Shown here piece by piece: positions 51,656-63,870 of a stretch of 64,000 nucleotides of DNA. The translations under genes and the position numbers were made by a program. Every line of letters starts with the position of its first letter. Position 1 is the first letter of the stretch. The stretch lies in the NCBI RefSeq assembly GCF_963576675.1, contig NC_088913.1, positions 19,666,001 through 19,730,000 of the forward strand, in the 5' to 3' direction. The notes beneath the pieces are model-generated. The model was not told where the DNA came from. It searched no databases and saw only the letters and a list, made by a program, of their open reading frames with translations. This DNA is from Euphorbia lathyris. Its lineage: Eukaryota; Streptophyta; Magnoliopsida; Malpighiales; Euphorbiaceae.

Positions 51656-52775
51656 GGATGTGAAAGTTGAGATTCAAGGGCTGCTGGGGGTTAGCATTCC
51701 TCTAGACACGAGCCGATATCTAGGACTGCCTTCACTAATTGGACGTTCTAAACGTCGGATATTCATTTTCCTAGTTGATAGGCTGAGGAAGAAGTTTGGT
51801 GCTTGGGGGCTGAAATTCTTATCCCAGGCTGGGAAGGAGGTGTTGCTTAAGTCAGTGGCTCAGGCTCTGCCTACCTTCTGCATGAGTACGTTTCTTTTAC
51901 CCTTATCTATATGTGATGAGATTTAAAAGCTAATGAATTCTTTTTGGTGGGGTATGAAACCTGGGGGGGAAAGAAATATCCATTGGTTCGATTGGGGAAA
52001 ATTATGAATGCCAAAAGACCTAGGAGGAATGGGGTTCAAAGACTTACACATGTTTAATTTGGCAATGTTAGGAAAGCAGTGGAAACTTATAAAATACCCA
52101 AATAATATAGTAAGTAGAATGTTCAAAGCGAAATATTTTCCTAATGAAGACTTACTTTTCTCTAAATTAGGCAATAATCCTAGTATGGTTTGGAGAAGTA
52201 TCTGGGGAGGCATTAGCATACTTAGAAAAGGGCTAAGATGGAAGGTAGGGAATGGAAGATCTATTAGAGTTTGGGAGGATGCATGGGTACCTAATCTAGA
52301 TGATTTTTGTATAAACTCTTTTATGGTCCCTAGAATGGAGGATTTAAAGGTTGCTGATTTATTGCTTGAGAATGGTAGAGGGTGGGACTTGGATAGACTA
52401 AAGGGGTGCTTTAGTGAAGCTGAAGTGCATGTCATTAGTGATATTATCCTACCATTCAATGTTGGGGAGGATATGAGAATCTGGCACTGGTCTAAAGATG
52501 GGTTCTATAATGTGCGTTCGGGTTACCTGGCGGGAATGGGGATTGAATAGGGAAGCAGAGTGCAGGAGGGATGGAGAAGTCTATGGAAACTGTTGATTCC
52601 CCCGAAGCATAAACAGTTTATATGGCGGATATGTTCGAGGTGTTTACCAACTCGAGCTAGGTTGGCCTAAAGAAGAGTCACTATCACAGTTGAATGCCTG
52701 GTGTGTGTCGAGCAGGATGAAACAGATAACCATTTATTTGCGGGATGTTGTTTTGCAGGTGATATTTGGCGAATA
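51648..52775 (+). pseudogene. LINE-B RT end and zf-RVT, array copy 1
   Basis: From 51648: YLGLPSLIGRSKRRIFIF, FLSQAGKEVLLKSVAQ, FCMSTFLLP, then TAA. From 52008: MPKDLGGMGFKDLHMFNLAM, WRSIWGG, GNGRSIRVWEDAWV, RIWHWSKDGFYNVRSGYL, then TAG. After that, FIWRICSRCLPTRARLA, TAA, and CLVCVEQDETDNHLFAGC (zinc motif). The matching ORFs recur at 53315 and 53675, 54982 and 55342, 56649 and 57009, 58316 and 58676, 59983 and 60343. LINE-A has sense codons at the first two stop positions, so these stops are mutations fixed before amplification. Confidence 0.93.
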
Positions 52776-53021
52776 ACATGCACTAGAGATGGTCTAAAAA
52801 GCAAGATACCATCATCACCTAGTCCTAATATTCCATTTCCTTGAGATTTTTCTCACTCTGAAAGATACTATAAATACCAAAATTTGAGTTGCAAGTGTCA
52901 GACATATCTTACTTGCAAAAATGGAACTAGTCTTTGGACAACTCCTCAGCATCAGACCATAACATCAAAGTTGCCAAAAGCGCCATCGTCGCAGTTTCAA
53001 CACGCAGGCGAAGTGGTCCAA
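52776..53021 (+). repeat. 246-bp non-LINE spacer of the array unit (copy 1 of 5)
   Basis: Other copies are at 54443-54688, 56110-56355, 57777-58022 and 59444-59689. It begins ACATGCACTAGAGATGG and ends GCGAAGTGGTCCA. It contains a TATA-like box, then a 13-codon ORF (MELVFGQLLSIRP) starting at 52921. It is found nowhere else in the window and is absent from LINE-A. Its source is unknown; it reads like a fragment of a plant promoter and leader. Confidence 0.85.
52868..52877 (+). promoter_or_regulatory. TATA-like box in the array spacer
   Basis: CTATAAATAC, repeated in every spacer copy (54535, 56202, 57869, 59536). It lies about 45 nt above an ATG and about 150 nt above the next LINE segment, reading in the LINE's sense direction. 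Promoter activity is only inferred. Confidence 0.4.
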
Positions 53022-56000
53022 AGGCAGGGGGCTTAGACAGGGAGACCCGTTATCCCCTTACCTGTTTATTCTATGTACAGAAGTCTTATCCAAGTTAATA
53101 AGAAAAGCAGAAGGTGAGGGACTAATATCAGGTTGCCGAATTTGCCGCAGGGCTCCGGCCATTACACATCTTTTCTTTGCTGATGATAGTTTTTTGTTCT
53201 TTGGAGCAACGACAGATGAAGCTAGAAAGGTGATGAGCATTTTGACCGAGTATGAGGTCGCTTCGGGACAGGCTGTGAATTTGAATAAATCTGGCATATT
53301 TTTTAAGTGCAAATGTGACTGAGGATGTGAAAGTTGAGATTCAAGGGCTGCTGGGGGTTAGCATTCCTCTAGACACGAGCCGATATCTAGGACTGCCTTC
53401 ACTAATTGGACGTTCTAAACGTCGGATATTCATTTTCCTAGTTGATAGGCTGAGGAAGAAGTTTGGTGCTTGGGGGCTGAAATTCTTATCCCAGGCTGGG
53501 AAGGAGGTGTTGCTTAAGTCAGTGGCTCAGGCTCTGCCTACCTTCTGCATGAGTACGTTTCTTTTACCCTTATCTATATGTGATGAGATTTAAAAGCTAA
53601 TGAATTCTTTTTGGTGGGGTATGAAACCTGGGGGGGAAAGAAATATCCATTGGTTCGATTGGGGAAAATTATGAATGCCAAAAGACCTAGGAGGAATGGG
53701 GTTCAAAGACTTACACATGTTTAATTTGGCAATGTTAGGAAAGCAGTGGAAACTTATAAAATACCCAAATAATATAGTAAGTAGAATGTTCAAAGCGAAA
53801 TATTTTCCTAATGAAGACTTACTTTTCTCTAAATTAGGCAATAATCCTAGTATGGTTTGGAGAAGTATCTGGGGAGGCATTAGCATACTTAGAAAAGGGC
53901 TAAGATGGAAGGTAGGGAATGGAAGATCTATTAGAGTTTGGGAGGATGCATGGGTACCTAATCTAGATGATTTTTGTATAAACTCTTTTATGGTCCCTAG
54001 AATGGAGGATTTAAAGGTTGCTGATTTATTGCTTGAGAATGGTAGAGGGTGGGACTTGGATAGACTAAAGGGGTGCTTTAGTGAAGCTGAAGTGCATGTC
54101 ATTAGTGATATTATCCTACCATTCAATGTTGGGGAGGATATGAGAATCTGGCACTGGTCTAAAGATGGGTTCTATAATGTGCGTTCGGGTTACCTGGCGG
54201 GAATGGGGATTGAATAGGGAAGCAGAGTGCAGGAGGGATGGAGAAGTCTATGGAAACTGTTGATTCCCCCGAAGCATAAACAGTTTATATGGCGGATATG
54301 TTCGAGGTGTTTACCAACTCGAGCTAGGTTGGCCTAAAGAAGAGTCACTATCACAGTTGAATGCCTGGTGTGTGTCGAGCAGGATGAAACAGATAACCAT
54401 TTATTTGCGGGATGTTGTTTTGCAGGTGATATTTGGCGAATAACATGCACTAGAGATGGTCTAAAAAGCAAGATACCATCATCACCTAGTCCTAATATTC
54501 CATTTCCTTGAGATTTTTCTCACTCTGAAAGATACTATAAATACCAAAATTTGAGTTGCAAGTGTCAGACATATCTTACTTGCAAAAATGGAACTAGTCT
54601 TTGGACAACTCCTCAGCATCAGACCATAACATCAAAGTTGCCAAAAGCGCCATCGTCGCAGTTTCAACACGCAGGCGAAGTGGTCCAAAGGCAGGGGGCT
54701 TAGACAGGGAGACCCGTTATCCCCTTACCTGTTTATTCTATGTACAGAAGTCTTATCCAAGTTAATAAGAAAAGCAGAAGGTGAGGGACTAATATCAGGT
54801 TGCCGAATTTGCCGCAGGGCTCCGGCCATTACACATCTTTTCTTTGCTGATGATAGTTTTTTGTTCTTTGGAGCAACGACAGATGAAGCTAGAAAGGTGA
54901 TGAGCATTTTGACCGAGTATGAGGTCGCTTCGGGACAGGCTGTGAATTTGAATAAATCTGGCATATTTTTTAAGTGCAAATGTGACTGAGGATGTGAAAG
55001 TTGAGATTCAAGGGCTGCTGGGGGTTAGCATTCCTCTAGACACGAGCCGATATCTAGGACTGCCTTCACTAATTGGACGTTCTAAACGTCGGATATTCAT
55101 TTTCCTAGTTGATAGGCTGAGGAAGAAGTTTGGTGCTTGGGGGCTGAAATTCTTATCCCAGGCTGGGAAGGAGGTGTTGCTTAAGTCAGTGGCTCAGGCT
55201 CTGCCTACCTTCTGCATGAGTACGTTTCTTTTACCCTTATCTATATGTGATGAGATTTAAAAGCTAATGAATTCTTTTTGGTGGGGTATGAAACCTGGGG
55301 GGGAAAGAAATATCCATTGGTTCGATTGGGGAAAATTATGAATGCCAAAAGACCTAGGAGGAATGGGGTTCAAAGACTTACACATGTTTAATTTGGCAAT
55401 GTTAGGAAAGCAGTGGAAACTTATAAAATACCCAAATAATATAGTAAGTAGAATGTTCAAAGCGAAATATTTTCCTAATGAAGACTTACTTTTCTCTAAA
55501 TTAGGCAATAATCCTAGTATGGTTTGGAGAAGTATCTGGGGAGGCATTAGCATACTTAGAAAAGGGCTAAGATGGAAGGTAGGGAATGGAAGATCTATTA
55601 GAGTTTGGGAGGATGCATGGGTACCTAATCTAGATGATTTTTGTATAAACTCTTTTATGGTCCCTAGAATGGAGGATTTAAAGGTTGCTGATTTATTGCT
55701 TGAGAATGGTAGAGGGTGGGACTTGGATAGACTAAAGGGGTGCTTTAGTGAAGCTGAAGTGCATGTCATTAGTGATATTATCCTACCATTCAATGTTGGG
55801 GAGGATATGAGAATCTGGCACTGGTCTAAAGATGGGTTCTATAATGTGCGTTCGGGTTACCTGGCGGGAATGGGGATTGAATAGGGAAGCAGAGTGCAGG
55901 AGGGATGGAGAAGTCTATGGAAACTGTTGATTCCCCCGAAGCATAAACAGTTTATATGGCGGATATGTTCGAGGTGTTTACCAACTCGAGCTAGGTTGGC

Positions 56001-59000
56001 CTAAAGAAGAGTCACTATCACAGTTGAATGCCTGGTGTGTGTCGAGCAGGATGAAACAGATAACCATTTATTTGCGGGATGTTGTTTTGCAGGTGATATT
56101 TGGCGAATAACATGCACTAGAGATGGTCTAAAAAGCAAGATACCATCATCACCTAGTCCTAATATTCCATTTCCTTGAGATTTTTCTCACTCTGAAAGAT
56201 ACTATAAATACCAAAATTTGAGTTGCAAGTGTCAGACATATCTTACTTGCAAAAATGGAACTAGTCTTTGGACAACTCCTCAGCATCAGACCATAACATC
56301 AAAGTTGCCAAAAGCGCCATCGTCGCAGTTTCAACACGCAGGCGAAGTGGTCCAAAGGCAGGGGGCTTAGACAGGGAGACCCGTTATCCCCTTACCTGTT
56401 TATTCTATGTACAGAAGTCTTATCCAAGTTAATAAGAAAAGCAGAAGGTGAGGGACTAATATCAGGTTGCCGAATTTGCCGCAGGGCTCCGGCCATTACA
56501 CATCTTTTCTTTGCTGATGATAGTTTTTTGTTCTTTGGAGCAACGACAGATGAAGCTAGAAAGGTGATGAGCATTTTGACCGAGTATGAGGTCGCTTCGG
56601 GACAGGCTGTGAATTTGAATAAATCTGGCATATTTTTTAAGTGCAAATGTGACTGAGGATGTGAAAGTTGAGATTCAAGGGCTGCTGGGGGTTAGCATTC
56701 CTCTAGACACGAGCCGATATCTAGGACTGCCTTCACTAATTGGACGTTCTAAACGTCGGATATTCATTTTCCTAGTTGATAGGCTGAGGAAGAAGTTTGG
56801 TGCTTGGGGGCTGAAATTCTTATCCCAGGCTGGGAAGGAGGTGTTGCTTAAGTCAGTGGCTCAGGCTCTGCCTACCTTCTGCATGAGTACGTTTCTTTTA
56901 CCCTTATCTATATGTGATGAGATTTAAAAGCTAATGAATTCTTTTTGGTGGGGTATGAAACCTGGGGGGGAAAGAAATATCCATTGGTTCGATTGGGGAA
57001 AATTATGAATGCCAAAAGACCTAGGAGGAATGGGGTTCAAAGACTTACACATGTTTAATTTGGCAATGTTAGGAAAGCAGTGGAAACTTATAAAATACCC
57101 AAATAATATAGTAAGTAGAATGTTCAAAGCGAAATATTTTCCTAATGAAGACTTACTTTTCTCTAAATTAGGCAATAATCCTAGTATGGTTTGGAGAAGT
57201 ATCTGGGGAGGCATTAGCATACTTAGAAAAGGGCTAAGATGGAAGGTAGGGAATGGAAGATCTATTAGAGTTTGGGAGGATGCATGGGTACCTAATCTAG
57301 ATGATTTTTGTATAAACTCTTTTATGGTCCCTAGAATGGAGGATTTAAAGGTTGCTGATTTATTGCTTGAGAATGGTAGAGGGTGGGACTTGGATAGACT
57401 AAAGGGGTGCTTTAGTGAAGCTGAAGTGCATGTCATTAGTGATATTATCCTACCATTCAATGTTGGGGAGGATATGAGAATCTGGCACTGGTCTAAAGAT
57501 GGGTTCTATAATGTGCGTTCGGGTTACCTGGCGGGAATGGGGATTGAATAGGGAAGCAGAGTGCAGGAGGGATGGAGAAGTCTATGGAAACTGTTGATTC
57601 CCCCGAAGCATAAACAGTTTATATGGCGGATATGTTCGAGGTGTTTACCAACTCGAGCTAGGTTGGCCTAAAGAAGAGTCACTATCACAGTTGAATGCCT
57701 GGTGTGTGTCGAGCAGGATGAAACAGATAACCATTTATTTGCGGGATGTTGTTTTGCAGGTGATATTTGGCGAATAACATGCACTAGAGATGGTCTAAAA
57801 AGCAAGATACCATCATCACCTAGTCCTAATATTCCATTTCCTTGAGATTTTTCTCACTCTGAAAGATACTATAAATACCAAAATTTGAGTTGCAAGTGTC
57901 AGACATATCTTACTTGCAAAAATGGAACTAGTCTTTGGACAACTCCTCAGCATCAGACCATAACATCAAAGTTGCCAAAAGCGCCATCGTCGCAGTTTCA
58001 ACACGCAGGCGAAGTGGTCCAAAGGCAGGGGGCTTAGACAGGGAGACCCGTTATCCCCTTACCTGTTTATTCTATGTACAGAAGTCTTATCCAAGTTAAT
58101 AAGAAAAGCAGAAGGTGAGGGACTAATATCAGGTTGCCGAATTTGCCGCAGGGCTCCGGCCATTACACATCTTTTCTTTGCTGATGATAGTTTTTTGTTC
58201 TTTGGAGCAACGACAGATGAAGCTAGAAAGGTGATGAGCATTTTGACCGAGTATGAGGTCGCTTCGGGACAGGCTGTGAATTTGAATAAATCTGGCATAT
58301 TTTTTAAGTGCAAATGTGACTGAGGATGTGAAAGTTGAGATTCAAGGGCTGCTGGGGGTTAGCATTCCTCTAGACACGAGCCGATATCTAGGACTGCCTT
58401 CACTAATTGGACGTTCTAAACGTCGGATATTCATTTTCCTAGTTGATAGGCTGAGGAAGAAGTTTGGTGCTTGGGGGCTGAAATTCTTATCCCAGGCTGG
58501 GAAGGAGGTGTTGCTTAAGTCAGTGGCTCAGGCTCTGCCTACCTTCTGCATGAGTACGTTTCTTTTACCCTTATCTATATGTGATGAGATTTAAAAGCTA
58601 ATGAATTCTTTTTGGTGGGGTATGAAACCTGGGGGGGAAAGAAATATCCATTGGTTCGATTGGGGAAAATTATGAATGCCAAAAGACCTAGGAGGAATGG
58701 GGTTCAAAGACTTACACATGTTTAATTTGGCAATGTTAGGAAAGCAGTGGAAACTTATAAAATACCCAAATAATATAGTAAGTAGAATGTTCAAAGCGAA
58801 ATATTTTCCTAATGAAGACTTACTTTTCTCTAAATTAGGCAATAATCCTAGTATGGTTTGGAGAAGTATCTGGGGAGGCATTAGCATACTTAGAAAAGGG
58901 CTAAGATGGAAGGTAGGGAATGGAAGATCTATTAGAGTTTGGGAGGATGCATGGGTACCTAATCTAGATGATTTTTGTATAAACTCTTTTATGGTCCCTA

Positions 59001-61035
59001 GAATGGAGGATTTAAAGGTTGCTGATTTATTGCTTGAGAATGGTAGAGGGTGGGACTTGGATAGACTAAAGGGGTGCTTTAGTGAAGCTGAAGTGCATGT
59101 CATTAGTGATATTATCCTACCATTCAATGTTGGGGAGGATATGAGAATCTGGCACTGGTCTAAAGATGGGTTCTATAATGTGCGTTCGGGTTACCTGGCG
59201 GGAATGGGGATTGAATAGGGAAGCAGAGTGCAGGAGGGATGGAGAAGTCTATGGAAACTGTTGATTCCCCCGAAGCATAAACAGTTTATATGGCGGATAT
59301 GTTCGAGGTGTTTACCAACTCGAGCTAGGTTGGCCTAAAGAAGAGTCACTATCACAGTTGAATGCCTGGTGTGTGTCGAGCAGGATGAAACAGATAACCA
59401 TTTATTTGCGGGATGTTGTTTTGCAGGTGATATTTGGCGAATAACATGCACTAGAGATGGTCTAAAAAGCAAGATACCATCATCACCTAGTCCTAATATT
59501 CCATTTCCTTGAGATTTTTCTCACTCTGAAAGATACTATAAATACCAAAATTTGAGTTGCAAGTGTCAGACATATCTTACTTGCAAAAATGGAACTAGTC
59601 TTTGGACAACTCCTCAGCATCAGACCATAACATCAAAGTTGCCAAAAGCGCCATCGTCGCAGTTTCAACACGCAGGCGAAGTGGTCCAAAGGCAGGGGGC
59701 TTAGACAGGGAGACCCGTTATCCCCTTACCTGTTTATTCTATGTACAGAAGTCTTATCCAAGTTAATAAGAAAAGCAGAAGGTGAGGGACTAATATCAGG
59801 TTGCCGAATTTGCCGCAGGGCTCCGGCCATTACACATCTTTTCTTTGCTGATGATAGTTTTTTGTTCTTTGGAGCAACGACAGATGAAGCTAGAAAGGTG
59901 ATGAGCATTTTGACCGAGTATGAGGTCGCTTCGGGACAGGCTGTGAATTTGAATAAATCTGGCATATTTTTTAAGTGCAAATGTGACTGAGGATGTGAAA
60001 GTTGAGATTCAAGGGCTGCTGGGGGTTAGCATTCCTCTAGACACGAGCCGATATCTAGGACTGCCTTCACTAATTGGACGTTCTAAACGTCGGATATTCA
60101 TTTTCCTAGTTGATAGGCTGAGGAAGAAGTTTGGTGCTTGGGGGCTGAAATTCTTATCCCAGGCTGGGAAGGAGGTGTTGCTTAAGTCAGTGGCTCAGGC
60201 TCTGCCTACCTTCTGCATGAGTACGTTTCTTTTACCCTTATCTATATGTGATGAGATTTAAAAGCTAATGAATTCTTTTTGGTGGGGTATGAAACCTGGG
60301 GGGGAAAGAAATATCCATTGGTTCGATTGGGGAAAATTATGAATGCCAAAAGACCTAGGAGGAATGGGGTTCAAAGACTTACACATGTTTAATTTGGCAA
60401 TGTTAGGAAAGCAGTGGAAACTTATAAAATACCCAAATAATATAGTAAGTAGAATGTTCAAAGCGAAATATTTTCCTAATGAAGACTTACTTTTCTCTAA
60501 ATTAGGCAATAATCCTAGTATGGTTTGGAGAAGTATCTGGGGAGGCATTAGCATACTTAGAAAAGGGCTAAGATGGAAGGTAGGGAATGGAAGATCTATT
60601 AGAGTTTGGGAGGATGCATGGGTACCTAATCTAGATGATTTTTGTATAAACTCTTTTATGGTCCCTAGAATGGAGGATTTAAAGGTTGCTGATTTATTGC
60701 TTGAGAATGGTAGAGGGTGGGACTTGGATAGACTAAAGGGGTGCTTTAGTGAAGCTGAAGTGCATGTCATTAGTGATATTATCCTACCATTCAATGTTGG
60801 GGAGGATATGAGAATCTGGCACTGGTCTAAAGATGGGTTCTATAATGTGCGTTCGGGTTACCTGGCGGGAATGGGGATTGAATAGGGAAGCAGAGTGCAG
60901 GAGGGATGGAGAAGTCTATGGAAACTGTTGATTCCCCCGAAGCATAAACAGTTTATATGGCGGATATGTTCGAGGTGTTTACCAACTCGAGCTAGGTTGG
61001 CCTAAAGAAGAGTCACTATCACAGTTGAATGCCTG

Positions 61036-62161
61036 GTGTGTGTCGAGCAGGATGAAACAGATAACCATTTATTTGCGGGATGTTGTTTTGCAGGTGATAT
61101 TTGGCGAATAGCTGGAATTTCAGCTCCACAAGTGGGCGATCTGAACTTTGCTGATTGGCTATTAAAAGAGATTTGTGGTTCGAATCAGGATACCATTGTC
61201 CGGATTTGCTGTGCGCTAAAGACAATTTGGGATCACAGAAACAGAGTGTTGTCGCAAATGATTTGGTGGCCGACGGACACTAGTTGACGGATAGGATTGG
61301 ACGAGGTTCGTGACTGGAGGGCCTATCACCAAGGTATGCAGCCAAGAGACGGCAGACAACCGGATCAGCAAACCCGTGACACCATTACTGGGATGCAACT
61401 TGACGACGGATCCCAGCAACCGGTTCAGAAAGGCCTTGTTGAACTCGCGGTGTCCTTACCTTGCAGCACTATAGAGCGACGGCAGCAGCAGCATCATAAC
61501 AGCGGAATGACAGCGCCAGATCCCGGAACATCGTCGGCAGGTGCAATGAACGACGCGGAACAGCAGCGCCAGATCCTGAAACACCGTCGACCCCGGCCGA
61601 ACAGCAGCGATATATCCCACATAGCAGCACCCCCCCTATAGCAGACTCCCGATACGTACATTGGCTAATCAGAAATGGAAGCCACCTGATTCCGGTTCAG
61701 TTAAGTGTAATATTCACGGAGCCATCTTCAAGGAATTGGGGAGCAGCGGTATGGGAGCAGTAATTAGAGATGAAGTGGGAACATTCCTATTTTGTAGTAG
61801 CAGCTTTATCCCAGGTACAAAGGGGCCACGAGTAATCGAAGCACTGGCTATTCGCACTAGCATGATTTGGCTCGCTACTATGAGATACAGGAATGTTGAA
61901 TTCGAATTTGATGCTAAGATGGTTGTTGATGCAATTCATTCTGAAAAACAGGATATCTCTGAGTTTGGATCGCTTATTCATGATTGTCGAGCTATTTTAC
62001 GATCCAACTCTTCTTTTAAATTGTCTTCTCGTTTAGCGAACAGGGCGGCACATTTGGTAGCTAGGCAATCATGTTCCAATGCTAGCGATTTTTTGTCAAC
62101 TGTGGTACCAGATTGGTTATCAAACGTTATTGTTGAGGATGTCAATCCGAATTATATATGA
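61036..62161 (+). pseudogene. LINE-B zf-RVT end, linker and RNase H
   Basis: From 61036: CVEQDETDNHLFAGCCFAGD, then, outside the array, IWRIAGISAPQV and WDHRNRV. A Gln/Arg/Pro-rich linker (61297-61641) ends in a stop. RNase H is at 61661-62161: SVKCNIHGAIFKELGSSGMG, AVIRDEVG, VEFEFDAKMVVDAIHSE, ANRAAHLVARQS. The usual Asp of the first strand (NID in LINE-A) is His here (NIH), so a catalytic residue is lost. It stops at 62159-62161, shortly before the poly(A). Confidence 0.9.
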
Positions 62162-62178
62162 AATTCTTTCTTCAGGTT

Positions 62179-62201
62179 AAAAAAAAAAAAAAAAAAAAAA
62201 A
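62179..62201 (+). other. LINE-B poly(A) tail
   Basis: A run of 23 A's, 18 bases after the RNase H stop. Confidence 0.9.
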
Positions 62202-62203
62202 GA

Positions 62204-62259
62204 CTTAGGCTTGGAAAAATTGTATGTATTTAGTCCTCATCTTTTTAATATATTTTTAT
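62204..62259 (+). repeat. 56-bp target-site duplication, right copy (LINE-B)
   Basis: It starts two bases after the poly(A) tail and is identical to 48466-48521. Confidence 0.93.
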
Positions 62260-62627
62260 TGTTGCTTAAGTTATTCATATTCTGAACTCTCAATACATTA
62301 AAATTTTACTTGCTGGAAAAGTTAGCTGTACAGTTAAAAGAGTATTACTCATTTCATTTTAAATGAAATTTACTGTTTTTACAATTCGAAATGAGATTTT
62401 ATGATTTTCTTAGTGGACATATAAAATGCTAGCTTTTGAACTGTTAAAATGTAATTTCAAATGTTGATAAAATGAATAACATTCTTTTTAACCCACCTTT
62501 ATATTATATTTAACTTTCATGATAACCAAATTAAAGCCTTAATATTTACAATCATAATTGAAATATTGACAAATTAATTAATAATAATAAAAAATTCAAG
62601 ATCTCAAGATATTTTTTCTTAATAAAG

Positions 62628-63073
62628 GAGTAAATTACACACATTGCCACTGAAATTTAGTCATTTTTACGATACTTCAAAATGTAACATAAACGTTACT
62701 CAACTTTATATTTCTAATATTATGATCACCATACTTTAACTAAAGCCTCAAAATGACAATTAACGGTCTCAAAATGAAATATTCAAAAAGTAGAGTTGTT
62801 AAAATGACATTTACCATAAAACGACATTTTTTTTTCCAAAATCACTAATTCTAGAGTTTTCTGTCTCTAAAATATTGCTTCCTCTTCTAATCAAACAACA
62901 CATAAATAACCTCAAAACGAAAATTTTGAAAAATTAAAGTTGCTTAGCAGATCATTAATTCTTGGTCATAACATTAAATATATAAAAAGTGATTTTTATA
63001 TTACGTCTTTTAAGTTTAATGACTATACCTTGAAAATATGCAATGTTCAGTGTCCATAGATGTAATTTACCCC
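62628..63073. mobile_element. Mutator-type MITE with 9-bp duplication
   Basis: The ends GAGTAAATTAC and GTAATTTACCCC are flanked by TTAATAAAG (62619-62627 and 63074-63082). The TIR is about 35 bp and imperfect. The interior 62740-62955 resembles 63240-63470 outside the element. Confidence 0.75.
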
Positions 63074-63229
63074 TTAATAAAGGGTCCGAATTAGATAAAG
63101 AATTGGGATATAAAAAAGTCAACTGATAAACAAATAAGCCCAAACAAACATGACATATTGTTACAAGAATTTTTGACATGAAAACTTTAGTTTTAAATTG
63201 AATAATTTTATAGTACATTTTTAATATCA

Positions 63230-63480
63230 TATCCATTGAATTTCAATTAAGCCTCAAAATAACTATGGACAGCCTCAAAATGGAGTCATCCAAGAATTAA
63301 AAATGTTTAAAACCACATTTACCATTCGAAACATGTTTTTTATTTTTCAAAAATTATCATTTATGGAACTTTATCTGTCTAAACATTTATTTTCTTTTTT
63401 CTAATCAAACAATGACTTTAAAACGAAAACGTTTGAAAAATTAAAACTGCTTAAACTATCATCAACTCTTAGAAATTTTT
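63230..63480 (+). repeat. Partial copy of the neighbouring MITE interior
   Basis: Shared blocks in order with 62740-62955: AAGCCTCAAAAT, CCTCAAAATG, ACATTTACCAT, TTCTAATCAAACAA, AAAACGAAAA, TTGAAAAATTAAA. Confidence 0.6.
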
Positions 63481-63712
63481 GCTTTAAAGTCATCAACGTG
63501 TGGGGGTATTTAGATAGAAATAAAAGAAATGATTTAAACCATAAACAACAAGTCTATATATATGTTTTAGTAACCAATAATCTAAAAAAAAAAAAAAAAA
63601 AAAGTAACCAATAATCTATTTATTTGATAATAACCTCACTAATTAAAAACATTAATTTTTTTTTACCCCACTTAATTTGAATTAATATAATAATCCATTT
63701 TTACACTCTTAA

Positions 63713-63717
<5 letters not shown>

Positions 63718-63742
<25 letters not shown>
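63718..63742. repeat. (TA)n microsatellite
   Basis: About 12 perfect TA units, followed by T-runs. Confidence 0.85.
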
Positions 63743-63743
<1 letters not shown>

Positions 63744-63771
63744 TCTTTTTTTTTTTTTGAAGAACTTAATA

Positions 63772-63870
63772 ATTATAGTTTTTTTTTTTTTTTTTTTTTG
63801 ATAAAAATGCATACATCATTTTATAGATACGAAAACATCAAGTACAACAAGAAAAGTAAATAATTATGGT
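63772..63870 (-). mobile_element. 3' tail of a minus-strand poly(A) retroelement
   Basis: A T-run, then GATAAAAATGCATACATC and CAAGTACAACAAGAAAAG, the same layout as 9190-9270. The body, if any, lies past the window edge or is lost. Confidence 0.5.

Larger units (their letters stand above)
51355..61110 (+). repeat. Tandem array of a 1,667-bp LINE-plus-spacer unit
   Basis: Unit starts: 51355, 53022, 54689, 56356, 58023 (complete units) and 59690 (partial, ends 61110 where LINE sequence continues normally). Each unit is 1,421 bp of LINE (RT from RQGDPLSPYLF through most of zf-RVT) plus 246 bp of other sequence. By eye the only difference is in the first unit, GTGCAG at about 51408 where the others have GTACAG. 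All copies carry the same stops: TAA after ICDEI, TGA after WFDWGKL, TAG after GMGIE, TAA after RARLA. Confidence 0.97.
48522..62203 (+). mobile_element. LINE-B with internal tandem array
   Basis: An L1-type LINE bounded by 56-bp target duplications and a poly(A) tail. In order: ORF1 (DUF4283-type end, zinc knuckle), endonuclease, RT, zf-RVT, RNase H. The 5' end starts inside ORF1. About 8.3 kb of its 13.7 kb is extra sequence from five additional 1,667-bp units in the RT/zf-RVT part. Confidence 0.93.

Noticed and set aside
51923..52459. 178-codon minus-strand ORF, repeated six times in the array
   Set aside because: It is the antisense of the LINE zf-RVT region; its recurrence only reflects the tandem array.
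52776..53021. Spacer as a geminivirus or pararetrovirus intergenic region
   Set aside because: TAATATTCC only resembles the geminivirus nonanucleotide, there is no stem around it and no viral ORF nearby, so I left the source open.
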